Source of the DNA: Solirubrobacterales bacterium
Lineage (GTDB): Bacteria; Actinomycetota; Thermoleophilia; Solirubrobacterales; 70-9
Assembly: GCA_009691195.1 (NCBI GenBank)
Contig: SHVA01000021.1
Span: 1-40,782, forward strand
DNA length: 40,782 nt
Direction of reading: 5' to 3'
Below the pieces are notes generated by a model. The model had not been told where the DNA came from and searched no databases. It saw nothing but the letters and a program-made list of their open reading frames with translations. The position numbers and the translations under genes are program-made. Of the stretch, positions 31,327 through 39,091 are shown piece after piece (positions within the stretch are counted from its first letter, which is position 1; the number at the start of each line of letters is the position of its first letter).

Positions 31327-32765
31327 CCGCGGCCGGCGGCGACGCGCGCCGCAGCGCCATGTTCGGTCCCAAGCGGGCGCTCGCCGGGCTCGCGGGCCGC
31401 ATCAGCCGGCGAAGCGGGCGGGGCGGCGGGACCACGCTGCCGGGCAGGATGCTGCTGGGGATGGCGCCCGACGCGATCGCGCGCCTCTCGGAGAGCCTCG
31501 TCGGCGGCTCGATCGTCGTCAGCTCGACCAACGGGAAGACCACGACCGCCGGCATGATCGCCTCGATCCTGCGCGCTGACGGCAGGCGGCCGGTGCACAA
31601 CAGCGCCGGCTCCAACATGCACTGGGGCGTCGCGACGGCGCTGCTGGAGCAGTCCGGCGAGGAGGGCCTGTTCGAGGTCGACGAGGCCTGGCTCCCGCGG
31701 GTGGCCCCTCAACTGCACCCGCGGCTGCTGCTCCTGGGCAACCTCTTCCGCGACCAGCTCGACCGCTACGGCGAGCTCGAGCGCCTCGCCGGTGAGTGGG
31801 CCAAGCTGGTCGAGCAGCTCGACGAACCGGCAAACGGTCCAGCCCGCGCCAACGGCGCGGGCTGCGAGTTCGCCCTCTGCGCCGACGACCCGCTGATCGC
31901 CGACCTCGGGCGGGACCCTGAGCTCCACCGCAGGCCGGGAGTCACCTACTTCGGGATCGAGGACACCAGCCAGGCGCTTGCTCAGCTCCAGCACGCCCAC
32001 GACGCAAAGCACTGCCGCCGTTGCGGCGCCCCATACGCCTACGAGCGCGCCTTCGTCGGCCACCTCGGCCACTACACCTGCCCCAATTGCGGCGCCGACC
32101 GGCCGGTCCCCGATGTGGCGGCGACGCGCGTCGAGCCGCACGGGATGTCCGGCTCAACGGTCACGGTCGCCACCCCGGAGGGCGAGCTGAAGCTGCGGCT
32201 CCCCCTCCCCGGGCTCTACAACGTCTACAACGCACTCGCGGCGATCACGGCCGGGTTGCGCTCGGGCGTGTCGCTGGAGCGCGTCGGTGAGGGCCTCGAG
32301 ACGATGGAGGCCGTCTTCGGACGGGTCGAGACGATTGAGGTCTCGGGCAAGCCCGTCTCGCTGCTGCTGATCAAGAACCCCGCCGGCGCCAACGAGGTGC
32401 TCCGCACGCTCCGCCTCGAGGGCGCCGACGGCGGCATCGACCTCTGGATCGCCCTCAACGACAAGATCGCCGACGGCCGCGACGTCTCCTGGGTCTGGGA
32501 CGCCGACTTCGAGCTGCTCTCCGGCGCCGTGCGCCGCGTGGTCTGCTCCGGGACCCGGGCGCCGGAGATGGCGCTGCGGCTGAAGTACGCGGGCTGGCCC
32601 GCCGAGGCGATCCACGTCGAGTCGTCGGTGCCGGATTCCTTCGATCAGGCCGTGGGCGCCGCGCCCGAGCGCCTCTTCGCGCTGCCCACCTACACCGCCC
32701 TGCTGGAGCTTCGCACCCTGCTCTCCCACCGAGGCCACGCGCGGGACTACTGGGAGCAGCCCTGA
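31323..32765 (+). CDS. murT: Lipid II isoglutaminyl synthase, Mur-ligase-like subunit
   Basis: A 480-aa MurT: with GatD it amidates the D-Glu of lipid II using glutamine and ATP. The central Mur-ligase P-loop is VVSSTNGKTTTAGMIASIL. A four-cysteine zinc ribbon typical of MurT (CRRCGAPY and CPNCGADRP) follows at about 238-262. The C-terminal DUF1727 domain has ALNDKIADGRDVSWVWDADF, whose Asp belongs to the proposed catalytic set. GTG start, coupled to the kinase gene upstream. Unusually, gatD does not follow directly; a methyltransferase gene lies between. Confidence 0.96.
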   Translation: MTAAGGDARRSAMFGPKRALAGLAGRISRRSGRGGGTTLPGRMLLGMAPDAIARLSESLVGGSIVVSSTNGKTTTAGMIASILRADGRRPVHNSAGSNMHWGVATALLEQSGEEGLFEVDEAWLPRVAPQLHPRLLLLGNLFRDQLDRYGELERLAGEWAKLVEQLDEPANGPARANGAGCEFALCADDPLIADLGRDPELHRRPGVTYFGIEDTSQALAQLQHAHDAKHCRRCGAPYAYERAFVGHLGHYTCPNCGADRPVPDVAATRVEPHGMSGSTVTVATPEGELKLRLPLPGLYNVYNALAAITAGLRSGVSLERVGEGLETMEAVFGRVETIEVSGKPVSLLLIKNPAGANEVLRTLRLEGADGGIDLWIALNDKIADGRDVSWVWDADFELLSGAVRRVVCSGTRAPEMALRLKYAGWPAEAIHVESSVPDSFDQAVGAAPERLFALPTYTALLELRTLLSHRGHARDYWEQP

Positions 32766-33532
32766 CGACGGCCGGCGCCGATGACGCCCTGGCGCCCGCG
32801 CCCGGCGGCACCGTCGCCTGGCATGACGTCGAGTGCGGCGCTTACGCGGCCGACCTCGAGGCGTGGGAGGACGTCGCCGGGCGCGCCGGCGGCGACCGCG
32901 TGCTCGAACTGGGCTGCGGAACGGGCAGGGTCTCCCTTCACCTCGCGGGCAACGGGCACGCCGTCAGCGCAATCGAGATCGATGCTGTGCTGGCCACCGA
33001 GGCGGCGCGGCGCGCGGCGGAGCGGCGGCTGGACGTACATGTGAGCGCCGGGGACGCCCTTGACGCCGAGGAGGCGGGATTCGGCGCCGCGCTGGCCCCG
33101 ATGCAGCTGGTCCAGGCGATTCCGGCGAGCGAGCGCAACGGGATGCTCGACGCGATGCGGCGGTCGCTGCGCGAGGGCGGCCTCGCGGCCCTGGCCTTCG
33201 TGGACGACGACTCGCTGGAGGGACTGCACGCCGGGGACGACCAGGAGTCCGCTCCCCTCCCCGACGTGCGGGAGCTCGACGGCTGGGTCTTCTCGAGCCA
33301 GCCGCTCTGGGTCAGCGTGGACGACGAGGCGATCACCGTCACCCGCGTCCGGGAGGCGGTGGCACCCGACGGCCAGCTCTTCCGCGGAGCCCACCGTGAC
33401 GTGCTTGCGCGGCTCACCGCCGCGGGGCTCGAGCGCGAGGCCGCCGGGTCGGCGCTCTCCCCGGTCGAGCGGCTCGTCATACCCCGCGGCGTCGAGGTGG
33501 ACACGACAATCGTCATCCTGGAGGCAAGATGA
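32762..33532 (+). CDS. SAM-dependent methyltransferase between murT and gatD (apparent CTG start)
   Basis: A class I methyltransferase with motif I VLELGCGTGRVSLHLAGNGH, motif II SAIEIDAVLATEAARRA and a C-terminal half (GGLAALAFVDDDSLEGLH, then PVERLVIPRGVEVDT). The first ordinary start, GTG at 32900, would begin inside motif I and remove the first helix (WHDVECGAYAADLEAWEDV), which is clearly coding and family-like. Upstream in frame there is no ATG, GTG or TTG. A CTG at 32762 overlaps the murT TGA (CTGA) and has GGGAG at 32752-32756 as ribosome site, so I propose CTG initiation and a 256-aa product. Its TGA overlaps the gatD ATG (ATGA). Substrate unknown; context suggests a wall precursor. 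Confidence 0.75.
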   Translation: MTTAGADDALAPAPGGTVAWHDVECGAYAADLEAWEDVAGRAGGDRVLELGCGTGRVSLHLAGNGHAVSAIEIDAVLATEAARRAAERRLDVHVSAGDALDAEEAGFGAALAPMQLVQAIPASERNGMLDAMRRSLREGGLAALAFVDDDSLEGLHAGDDQESAPLPDVRELDGWVFSSQPLWVSVDDEAITVTRVREAVAPDGQLFRGAHRDVLARLTAAGLEREAAGSALSPVERLVIPRGVEVDTTIVILEAR

Positions 33533-34269
33533 CCGAGCTCAGATTCCTCGCGCTCTACCCCGAGCAGATGAACATCTATGCGGACCGCGGCAACTACATC
33601 TTCCTGAAGCAGCGCTGCGAGTGGAGGGGCATCGGCTTCAGGCAGGCCGCCGCCGGCCCTGGAGAGGGCTTCGACCCCGCCGAGCACGACCTGATCTACA
33701 TCGGAGGCGGTCAGGACCGCGACCAGGTGCTCGTCGCCGAGGACATGCTCAAGACCAAGCGCGACCCCATCAACGATGCGGTCGAGGATGGCGCCGCCCT
33801 GCTCGCCGTCTGCGGCGGCTATCAGCTCCTCGGCCACAGCTACCAGCTCGGCGAGCAGAGGATCGAGGGACTGGGGCTCGCCGACCTCGAGACCGTCCGC
33901 GAGCCCGGCCCGCGGCTGATCGGCAACGTCGCGATCGAGGCCGACCTGGGCGAGGGCCCGACCGTGATCGCCGGCTTCGAGAACCACGGCGGCCGGACCT
34001 ACCTCGGCTCCACGGCAGAGCCGCTCGGCCGCGTGATCAGCGGGCACGGCAACAACGACGGCGACGGCTTCGAGGGGGTACGCCGGCTGAACATGTTCGG
34101 GACCTACCTCCACGGCCCGCTGCTGCCCAAGAACGCCTGGCTCGCCGACCACCTCATAGCCCTCGCCCTCGCCCGGCGCGGCGGTGCGGCTCCGGAGCTG
34201 GAGCCGCTCGACGACGAGTTCGAGCGAGAGGCCCACGCCTCCGCGCTTGCCGCGGCCGAGCGGGGCTGA
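33529..34269 (+). CDS. gatD: Lipid II isoglutaminyl synthase, glutaminase subunit
   Basis: A 246-aa class I glutamine amidotransferase-like GatD that feeds ammonia to MurT. The nucleophile is C95 in LLAVCGGYQLLGHSYQ; the catalytic His is in NMFGTYLHGPLLPKN. The N-terminal ALYPEQMNIYADRGNYIFL and LIYIGGGQDRDQVLV are typical of GatD and CobB/CobQ-like domains. Genomic pairing with murT in the same operon supports the call over a cobyric acid synthase fragment. The ATG overlaps the methyltransferase stop by 4 nt. Confidence 0.95.
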   Translation: MTELRFLALYPEQMNIYADRGNYIFLKQRCEWRGIGFRQAAAGPGEGFDPAEHDLIYIGGGQDRDQVLVAEDMLKTKRDPINDAVEDGAALLAVCGGYQLLGHSYQLGEQRIEGLGLADLETVREPGPRLIGNVAIEADLGEGPTVIAGFENHGGRTYLGSTAEPLGRVISGHGNNDGDGFEGVRRLNMFGTYLHGPLLPKNAWLADHLIALALARRGGAAPELEPLDDEFEREAHASALAAAERG

Positions 34270-34283
34270 TGCCCACCGCAAGC

Positions 34284-34323
34284 GGTAGGATCCCCGCATG
34301 GTTGGTAGGGTCCCCGCATGGTC
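34284..34323 (+). promoter_or_regulatory. Tandemly duplicated -10/start-codon module at lemA
   Basis: Two adjacent 20-nt units, differing at two positions, each hold TAGGRT, CCCCGC and ATGGT. The first ATG (34298) opens a 9-codon frame that ends in a TAG at 34325-34327; the second ATG (34318) is the lemA start. Both boxes have the 6-nt spacing of leaderless starts. Confidence 0.7.
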
Positions 34324-34872
34324 GTAGTCATCATCGTCGTAGTCCTGCTGGTGCTCGCAGCGCTGATCTACATCGGCGTCCGCAACAGCATCATCGCCTC
34401 GCGCAACCGCGTGGACGAGTCGTGGAGCGGCATCGACGTCCAGCTGAAGCGCCGCCATGACCTGATCCCGAACCTCGTCGAGGCGGTCAAGGGCTACGCC
34501 AAGCACGAGAGCCAGACCTTCGAGAACGTCACCAAGGCGCGCACCGAGGCGATGAGCGCCACCGGAGTGGACGACGTCGGCAAGGCCGAGGCCAACCTCG
34601 GCGGCGCCCTCGGCGGCCTTAACGTCGTCGCGGAGCAGTACCCCGAGCTGCGCGCGACCGAGAACTTCCAGCAGCTCCAGGGCCAGCTCTCCGAGCTCGA
34701 GGATGAGGTCCAGGCCGCACGCCGGATCTACAACTCCAACGTCCAGTCCTACAACACCAAGATCCAGCAGCTCCCCGGCTCGATCATCGCCGGCTCGAGC
34801 TTCCAGGCGCGCAGCTTCTTCGAGATCGAGGACGCAGGCGACCGCGAGACCCCGAAGGTCTCCTTCAGCTAG
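34318..34872 (+). CDS. LemA family membrane protein
   Basis: A 184-aa protein with one N-terminal membrane helix (VVVIIVVVLLVLAALIYIGV) and a long helical body with the LemA signatures RNRVDESWSGIDVQLKRRHD, LIPNLVEAVKGYAKHE, LRATENFQQLQGQLSELEDE and ARRIYNSNVQSYNTKIQQLP, ending with FEIEDAGDRETPKVSF. Function is poorly defined; relatives act in envelope stress or membrane organisation. No htpX or YgcG-like partner gene lies beside it, which is usual elsewhere. The start at 34318 is the second of two duplicated start modules. Confidence 0.93.
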   Translation: MVVVIIVVVLLVLAALIYIGVRNSIIASRNRVDESWSGIDVQLKRRHDLIPNLVEAVKGYAKHESQTFENVTKARTEAMSATGVDDVGKAEANLGGALGGLNVVAEQYPELRATENFQQLQGQLSELEDEVQAARRIYNSNVQSYNTKIQQLPGSIIAGSSFQARSFFEIEDAGDRETPKVSFS

Positions 34873-34893
34873 CTCGGAGGACCGGCCGGCTGT

Positions 34894-35325
34894 CTAGCCG
34901 GTGGAGCCGAAGCCGCCGCTGCCGCGCACCGTGTCGTCGAGCGACTCGGCTTCCTGCGGGCTCGCGATCGCGATCGGCATCAGCAGAAGCTGGGCGATGC
35001 GGTCGCCGGCGGCAACCTTGAACTCGGCGGATGAGTCGGTGTTGAGCAGCAGCACCCGGACCTCGCCGCGGTAGCCCGGGTCGATCAGGCCGGGCGAGTT
35101 GACCAGGGCGACGCCGTGCTTGAGGGCCAGGCCCGAGCGGGGAAGCACGATCCCGGCCAGTCCGCCGGGAACCGCGACCGCGAGGCCGGTGCCGACGCCG
35201 ACGCGCTCGCCGGGCCCGATCCTGGCGCCCTCGGCCGCGTAGAGGTCGAGGCCGGCGTCGGAATCGTGGGCGCGTGTCGGAATCGTCGCCGCGTCGCTCA
35301 TGCGAATGAATTCAAGCTGCTCCAC
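34894..35325 (-). CDS. dut: dUTP pyrophosphatase
   Basis: A trimeric dUTPase that keeps uracil out of DNA. All five motifs are visible: AHDSDAGLDLYA, LPRSGLALKHGVALVNSPG, LIDPGYRGEVRVLLLNTD, GDRIAQLLLMPI and RGSGGFGSTG. I place the start at the GTG of VEQLEFIRMSDAATIPTR (35325), giving the usual length of 143 aa, with TACATT 10 nt upstream. The frame nevertheless stays open to a GTG at 35697, inside hflX, and the intervening codons look coding (mostly G/C third positions), so an N-terminally extended form of up to 267 aa is possible. Confidence 0.9.
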   Translation of the reverse strand: MEQLEFIRMSDAATIPTRAHDSDAGLDLYAAEGARIGPGERVGVGTGLAVAVPGGLAGIVLPRSGLALKHGVALVNSPGLIDPGYRGEVRVLLLNTDSSAEFKVAAGDRIAQLLLMPIAIASPQEAESLDDTVRGSGGFGSTG

Positions 35326-35524
35326 CCTGATGCCAAATGTAGACCCCTGGTCGGTCGCATCCGCAACGCCCGTTTCAGGCGTGGCCTCCGAGGCGGTTTC
35401 CCGGGCCCCGGGGGCGCCTCCGGCCGATTCGGGGGGCGCTTCCGCCGGTTCGTCCTCCCCGATCAGGATCGCGACGCCGTTGCCTGCGAGCGGCTCGAGC
35501 GGGTCGACGCCGTTGGCCCGGGCC

Positions 35525-36895
35525 TCAGGGCTCGAGGGTACGAACCGGTCCCCGTCCCCGAACTCGTCCGTCCACGGAGAGGTCTCCGAATCGCTCGACG
35601 AACCCGGGCGGAAGGAGAGCGCGAACGAAAACGCCGTCCTCGCGATCTTCGCGCTCGAGATCACCAGCAACTTCGTGTAGCTCCGAAAGCCGTTCACCGG
35701 ACTCGTAGGGTACGAGCAACTCGACCTGCGTGAGGTTCTGGCGGATCAACCCGGCGATTCGCGTGCGGAGATCCTCGAGCCCCGTGCCCTTCCCGGCGGA
35801 GGCCAGGACCGCCTCCGGGTGTCTCAGCGAGAGGTCCCGGCGCTCCTGCTCGTCGAGCAGATCGACCTTGTTGAGGACCAGCAGGCGCGGCTTCTCTCCG
35901 GCCCCCATCTCCTCCAGGACGGCGTCGACGGCGGCCAGCGACTCCTCGCGCCCCAGCTCGGGTTCGGACCCATCCACCACGTGCAGGATCAGGTCCGCGA
36001 TCACGGTCTCCTCCAGGGTCGCCTTGAAGGCCTCGACCAGCTCGTGGGGCAGCTTGCGGATGAAGCCGACGGTGTCGGTCAGCAGGTAGCGGCGCCCGTC
36101 GTGCTCGAAGGCCCGCGTGGTCGGGTCGAGGGTGTGGAAGAGGCGCTCCCCCACCCCGACCTCGGCGCCGGTCAGCGCGTTCAGCAGGGTCGACTTGCCG
36201 GCGTTGGTGTAGCCGGCGAGGGCGACGGTCGGCAGCTTCGCCCGCTCGCGCTTGGCGCGCATCACGGAGCGGTTCCTACCAAGGCGCTCGAGCCGGCGGC
36301 GAAGCGCGGTGATCCTGTCGCGGGCGAGGCGGCGGTCGGTCTCGATCTGGGTCTCACCCGGGCCCCTGGTCCCGATCCCGCCGTCCATCCTCCCCGCCCC
36401 GAGGCGCTCGAGGTGCGTCCAGAGTCCCCGCATCCGCGCGAGGTTGTACTCGAGCTGGGCGAGCTCGACCTGGAGCTTGCCCTCGGCGGAGTGGGCGTGG
36501 TCGGCGAAGATGTCGAGGATCACCGCGGTCCGGTCGATCACGGGAACGCCGAGCTCCTTCTCGAGGTTGCGCTCCTGGCGGGGCGCCAGCTCGTCGTCGC
36601 AGGCGACGAGGTTGGCGTCGGCTATCTGGATCTCGCGCTTGAGCTCGGCGATCTTGCCCTTGCCCAGGTAGCGGTCGGGGTCGGGCTTGTCGCGATGCTG
36701 GATCAAATCGCCGGCCGTCGCGACCCCGGCGGTGCGAAGCAGTTCCTTCAGCTCGGCGAGGGGATCGCGGTCGGTCGCCGCCTCCGGAACGACCCCGACC
36801 GCGAGCGCCCGCTGGCGCGCGCGCGAGTTGACGATGCCCGCCCCGTTCTGATGGGGCTTGGTCTCGGCCACTCGTCCGCTGCGGCTTTGCTGCAC
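35525..36895 (-). CDS. hflX: Ribosome-associated GTPase HflX
   Basis: A 456-aa GTPase that splits or rescues stalled ribosomes. The N-terminal domain has DRDPLAELKELLRTAGV, PDRYLGKGKIAELKREI and VPVIDRTAVILDIFADHAHS; the linker has GIGTRGPGETQIETDRRL. The G domain has LAGYTNAGKSTLLNALTG (G1), LTDTVGFIRKLPHELV (G3) and VLNKVDLL (G4). Near the 3' end third-position G/C falls, exactly where the dut frame opens. TAAGAT lies 6 nt before the GTG start. The 199 nt between its stop and dut hold no other gene apart from the possible dut extension. Confidence 0.95.
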   Translation of the reverse strand: MQQSRSGRVAETKPHQNGAGIVNSRARQRALAVGVVPEAATDRDPLAELKELLRTAGVATAGDLIQHRDKPDPDRYLGKGKIAELKREIQIADANLVACDDELAPRQERNLEKELGVPVIDRTAVILDIFADHAHSAEGKLQVELAQLEYNLARMRGLWTHLERLGAGRMDGGIGTRGPGETQIETDRRLARDRITALRRRLERLGRNRSVMRAKRERAKLPTVALAGYTNAGKSTLLNALTGAEVGVGERLFHTLDPTTRAFEHDGRRYLLTDTVGFIRKLPHELVEAFKATLEETVIADLILHVVDGSEPELGREESLAAVDAVLEEMGAGEKPRLLVLNKVDLLDEQERRDLSLRHPEAVLASAGKGTGLEDLRTRIAGLIRQNLTQVELLVPYESGERLSELHEVAGDLEREDREDGVFVRALLPPGFVERFGDLSVDGRVRGRGPVRTLEP

Positions 36896-36901
36896 GACTT
36901 G

Positions 36902-36907
36902 ATCTTA
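36902..36907 (-). promoter_or_regulatory. -10 box for leaderless hflX
   Basis: TAAGAT on the minus strand, 6 nt before the GTG at 36895. Confidence 0.6.
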
Positions 36908-36950
36908 GGAGCTACGCGGGTGGCGACCCGGCGACCGAAGGAGGCCTCGG

Positions 36951-37817
36951 CTATGGACAGGTGAGCGGGTTCAGCGGAATCCGCGTCAGGGAGATGTTGC
37001 TGACGTAGGGCAGCGCCCCGGCTTCGCAGGCGTTGGCGATCGCCTCGTCCTCCGCCGCGGCGTCGCCTGCCCGCGTGTAGTCGGTCGCGGTGACCAGCAG
37101 CCCCGCGTCGGAAAGGCGCTCGAGCGCCGCCTGCGCCTCCGCGGTGTCGGCGGGCCTCTGGCGGACGTAGCGCTTGCGGTCGAAGTCATAGGTCCAGCTC
37201 ACGTCCTCGCGGTTCCAGCCGTCGAGGGCGCCCCAGACCGGCTTGATCGTCTTCGCCCCATTCTGGGCGAAGAGGAAGCCGTTGCGCTTGTGAACCAGGG
37301 CGGCGAGCTTCCGCACCAGCTTGAACATCGCCCCCCTTTGCTTGGAATGGCCGTCGATCATGTCGACGTTGTCGAGGAAGAGACCGTCGAAGCCCTTCGC
37401 GACGGTCTCGGGCGCGACCCGGTCGAGGATCAGCTTCCGGTAGCCCGGCTTGCGCACGTTCGCGTACCACTCGCCCCAGTCCCCCCACAGCTCCATCCGG
37501 TATGGCTTGGCCTTCGCGTACCAGGAGCGGAAGCTCTCGATCGTCCCGACCGAGAGGTAGGCGAGCACGAGCGCGCCCTGGTCCTGCAATTGCCGCACGC
37601 GGCCCTTCTTCGTCAGCTCACCGTCGACCACCACCAGGTCGTAGGGAGCGAGGCGCTGTACCGCGGCGTCGCTGTCCACGTCGGTGCTGATCGCGAAGGA
37701 CCAGTCGTTGACGGCGGCGAGCCTGGGGGCGTCGGGTGCGGCGGAAGCCGGCGCACAGATGGCTGCGAGCCCGGCAACCGAGAGCACCACGACCGAGCTG
37801 AAAAGACCGCGCCTCAT
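36951..37817 (-). CDS. Secreted GH114-like endo-alpha-1,4-polygalactosaminidase family protein
   Basis: A 288-aa exported protein. The signal peptide covers about 1-27 (GLFSSVVVLSVAGLAAICAP, then ASA). The TIM-barrel-like domain shows GH114/TM1410 marks: YDLVVVDGELTKKGRVRQL, ALVLAYLSVGTIESFRSWY, the acidic GFDGLFLDNVDMIDGH, GFLFAQNGAKTI, and LLVTATDYTRAGD. Known members cleave galactosaminogalactan or Pel-type polysaccharide; the substrate here is unproven. TAGCTT lies 7 nt before the ATG. No polysaccharide synthesis genes are adjacent. Confidence 0.85.
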   Translation of the reverse strand: MRRGLFSSVVVLSVAGLAAICAPASAAPDAPRLAAVNDWSFAISTDVDSDAAVQRLAPYDLVVVDGELTKKGRVRQLQDQGALVLAYLSVGTIESFRSWYAKAKPYRMELWGDWGEWYANVRKPGYRKLILDRVAPETVAKGFDGLFLDNVDMIDGHSKQRGAMFKLVRKLAALVHKRNGFLFAQNGAKTIKPVWGALDGWNREDVSWTYDFDRKRYVRQRPADTAEAQAALERLSDAGLLVTATDYTRAGDAAAEDEAIANACEAGALPYVSNISLTRIPLNPLTCP

Positions 37818-37824
37818 GGCAGCG

Positions 37825-37830
37825 AAGCTA
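37825..37830 (-). promoter_or_regulatory. -10 box for leaderless GH114-like gene
   Basis: TAGCTT on the minus strand, 7 nt before the ATG at 37817. Confidence 0.55.
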
Positions 37831-37921
37831 GCAACGCGGGACTACTGCCCCTCGTGGTCGCTGCCGGGCCCGCCCCTCAGCCGATCCTTGCCCTTGCCGC
37901 CGATCAGGGTGAGTCCGCGCC

Positions 37922-39091
37922 TCACGCCAGGTGCTCCCTGATCCGCTCGATCGCCTCGCTCAACCGCGCATCGGGGGTGGTGAGTGAGATCCGGAAGAAC
38001 CCCTCGCCGCTGGGCCCGTACATCGAGCCCGGAGAGACGACCACGCCGGCGTCCTCGAGGACGAGCTCCGCGAATGAGGTCGAGGTGTGGCCCTCCAGCA
38101 CCGGCGCCCAGATGTAGATCGTGCCCTTGGGCGGCTCGACCTCGACGCCGACATCGCGGAGGGCGGCGATCACGAGGTCGCGCCGGCGCTGATAGAGCGC
38201 GTTCATCTCCTCGATCGGCTCACGAGGCCCCGTCAACGCAGCGGCGCCCGCGAGCTGGACCGCATCGAAGAGGCCGGAGTCGACGTTGGTCTTGAGTCGC
38301 CAGTAGGTCGCGATCGCGTCGGCGTTGCCGACGATCGCCGCGCAGCGCCAGCCGGTCATGTTGAAGCCCTTCGAGAGCGAGAAAACCTCGACTCCCACCT
38401 CCTTGGCGCCGGGCGTCGCGAGGAAGCTGGGCGCCACGTAGCCGTCGTAGGTGGTCTCCGAGTAGGCGTTGTCATGGACGACCAGGAAGTCGTGCTCGCG
38501 AGCCAGCTCGATTGCCCGCTCGAAGAAGCCTTCGGGCACGATCGCGCCGGTCGGATTGTTCGGATAGTTGATGAACATCAGCCGCGCGGCCTCGAGCTTC
38601 TCGGCCGGAATCGCGTCGAGGTCGGGTGCGAAACCGTGGGAGGGCAGCAGCGGGCACAGCGCGACCTCGGCGCCGGCCAGCACCGGGCCGCCGGTGTAGA
38701 CCGGATAGCCGGGGTCAGAGGCCAGGGCGACGTCCCCGGCGTCGAGGAATGCGAAGCAGAGGTTGTAGATGCACTCCTTGGCGCCGATCGCCGGCATCAC
38801 CTCATCGTCGGGGTCGAGCTCGACCCCGAAGCGCAGCGCGTAGAAGGCCTGGAGCGCCTCGCGGAACTCCTTGCGGCCGCGGTTGCTCGGGTAGGTGTGG
38901 GTGCTGGGGTCACCCACGGCCTCGCGCATCGCCTCGACGATGTGGCGGAAGGTCGGCCGGTCGGGGTCGCCGATGCCGAGGCTGATCACGTCGATGCCGG
39001 CCTCCTTCTTGGCGGCGATCCGCTTCTCGAGCTCGGCGAACATGTAGGGCGGGATCGCCTCGAGGCGCTTGGAGGGGTCGCTGATGGCCAT
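37922..39091 (-). CDS. dapL: LL-diaminopimelate aminotransferase-like class I aminotransferase
   Basis: A 389-aa PLP enzyme. Signatures: the N-terminal SKRLEAIPPYMFAELEKRI, then IDVISLGIGDPDRPTFRHIV, PSNRGRKEFREALQAFYALR, FINYPNNPTGAI, VVHDNAYSETTYDGY, and the PLP lysine in VFSLSKGFNMTGWR. This pattern fits DapL, which makes LL-diaminopimelate directly from tetrahydrodipicolinate. Location right behind a dapF homologue supports that role, though a general aspartate or alanine aminotransferase of the same subfamily is possible. The ATG overlaps the dapF TGA (TGATG), with GAGGG just upstream. Confidence 0.87.
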   Translation of the reverse strand: MAISDPSKRLEAIPPYMFAELEKRIAAKKEAGIDVISLGIGDPDRPTFRHIVEAMREAVGDPSTHTYPSNRGRKEFREALQAFYALRFGVELDPDDEVMPAIGAKECIYNLCFAFLDAGDVALASDPGYPVYTGGPVLAGAEVALCPLLPSHGFAPDLDAIPAEKLEAARLMFINYPNNPTGAIVPEGFFERAIELAREHDFLVVHDNAYSETTYDGYVAPSFLATPGAKEVGVEVFSLSKGFNMTGWRCAAIVGNADAIATYWRLKTNVDSGLFDAVQLAGAAALTGPREPIEEMNALYQRRRDLVIAALRDVGVEVEPPKGTIYIWAPVLEGHTSTSFAELVLEDAGVVVSPGSMYGPSGEGFFRISLTTPDARLSEAIERIREHLA

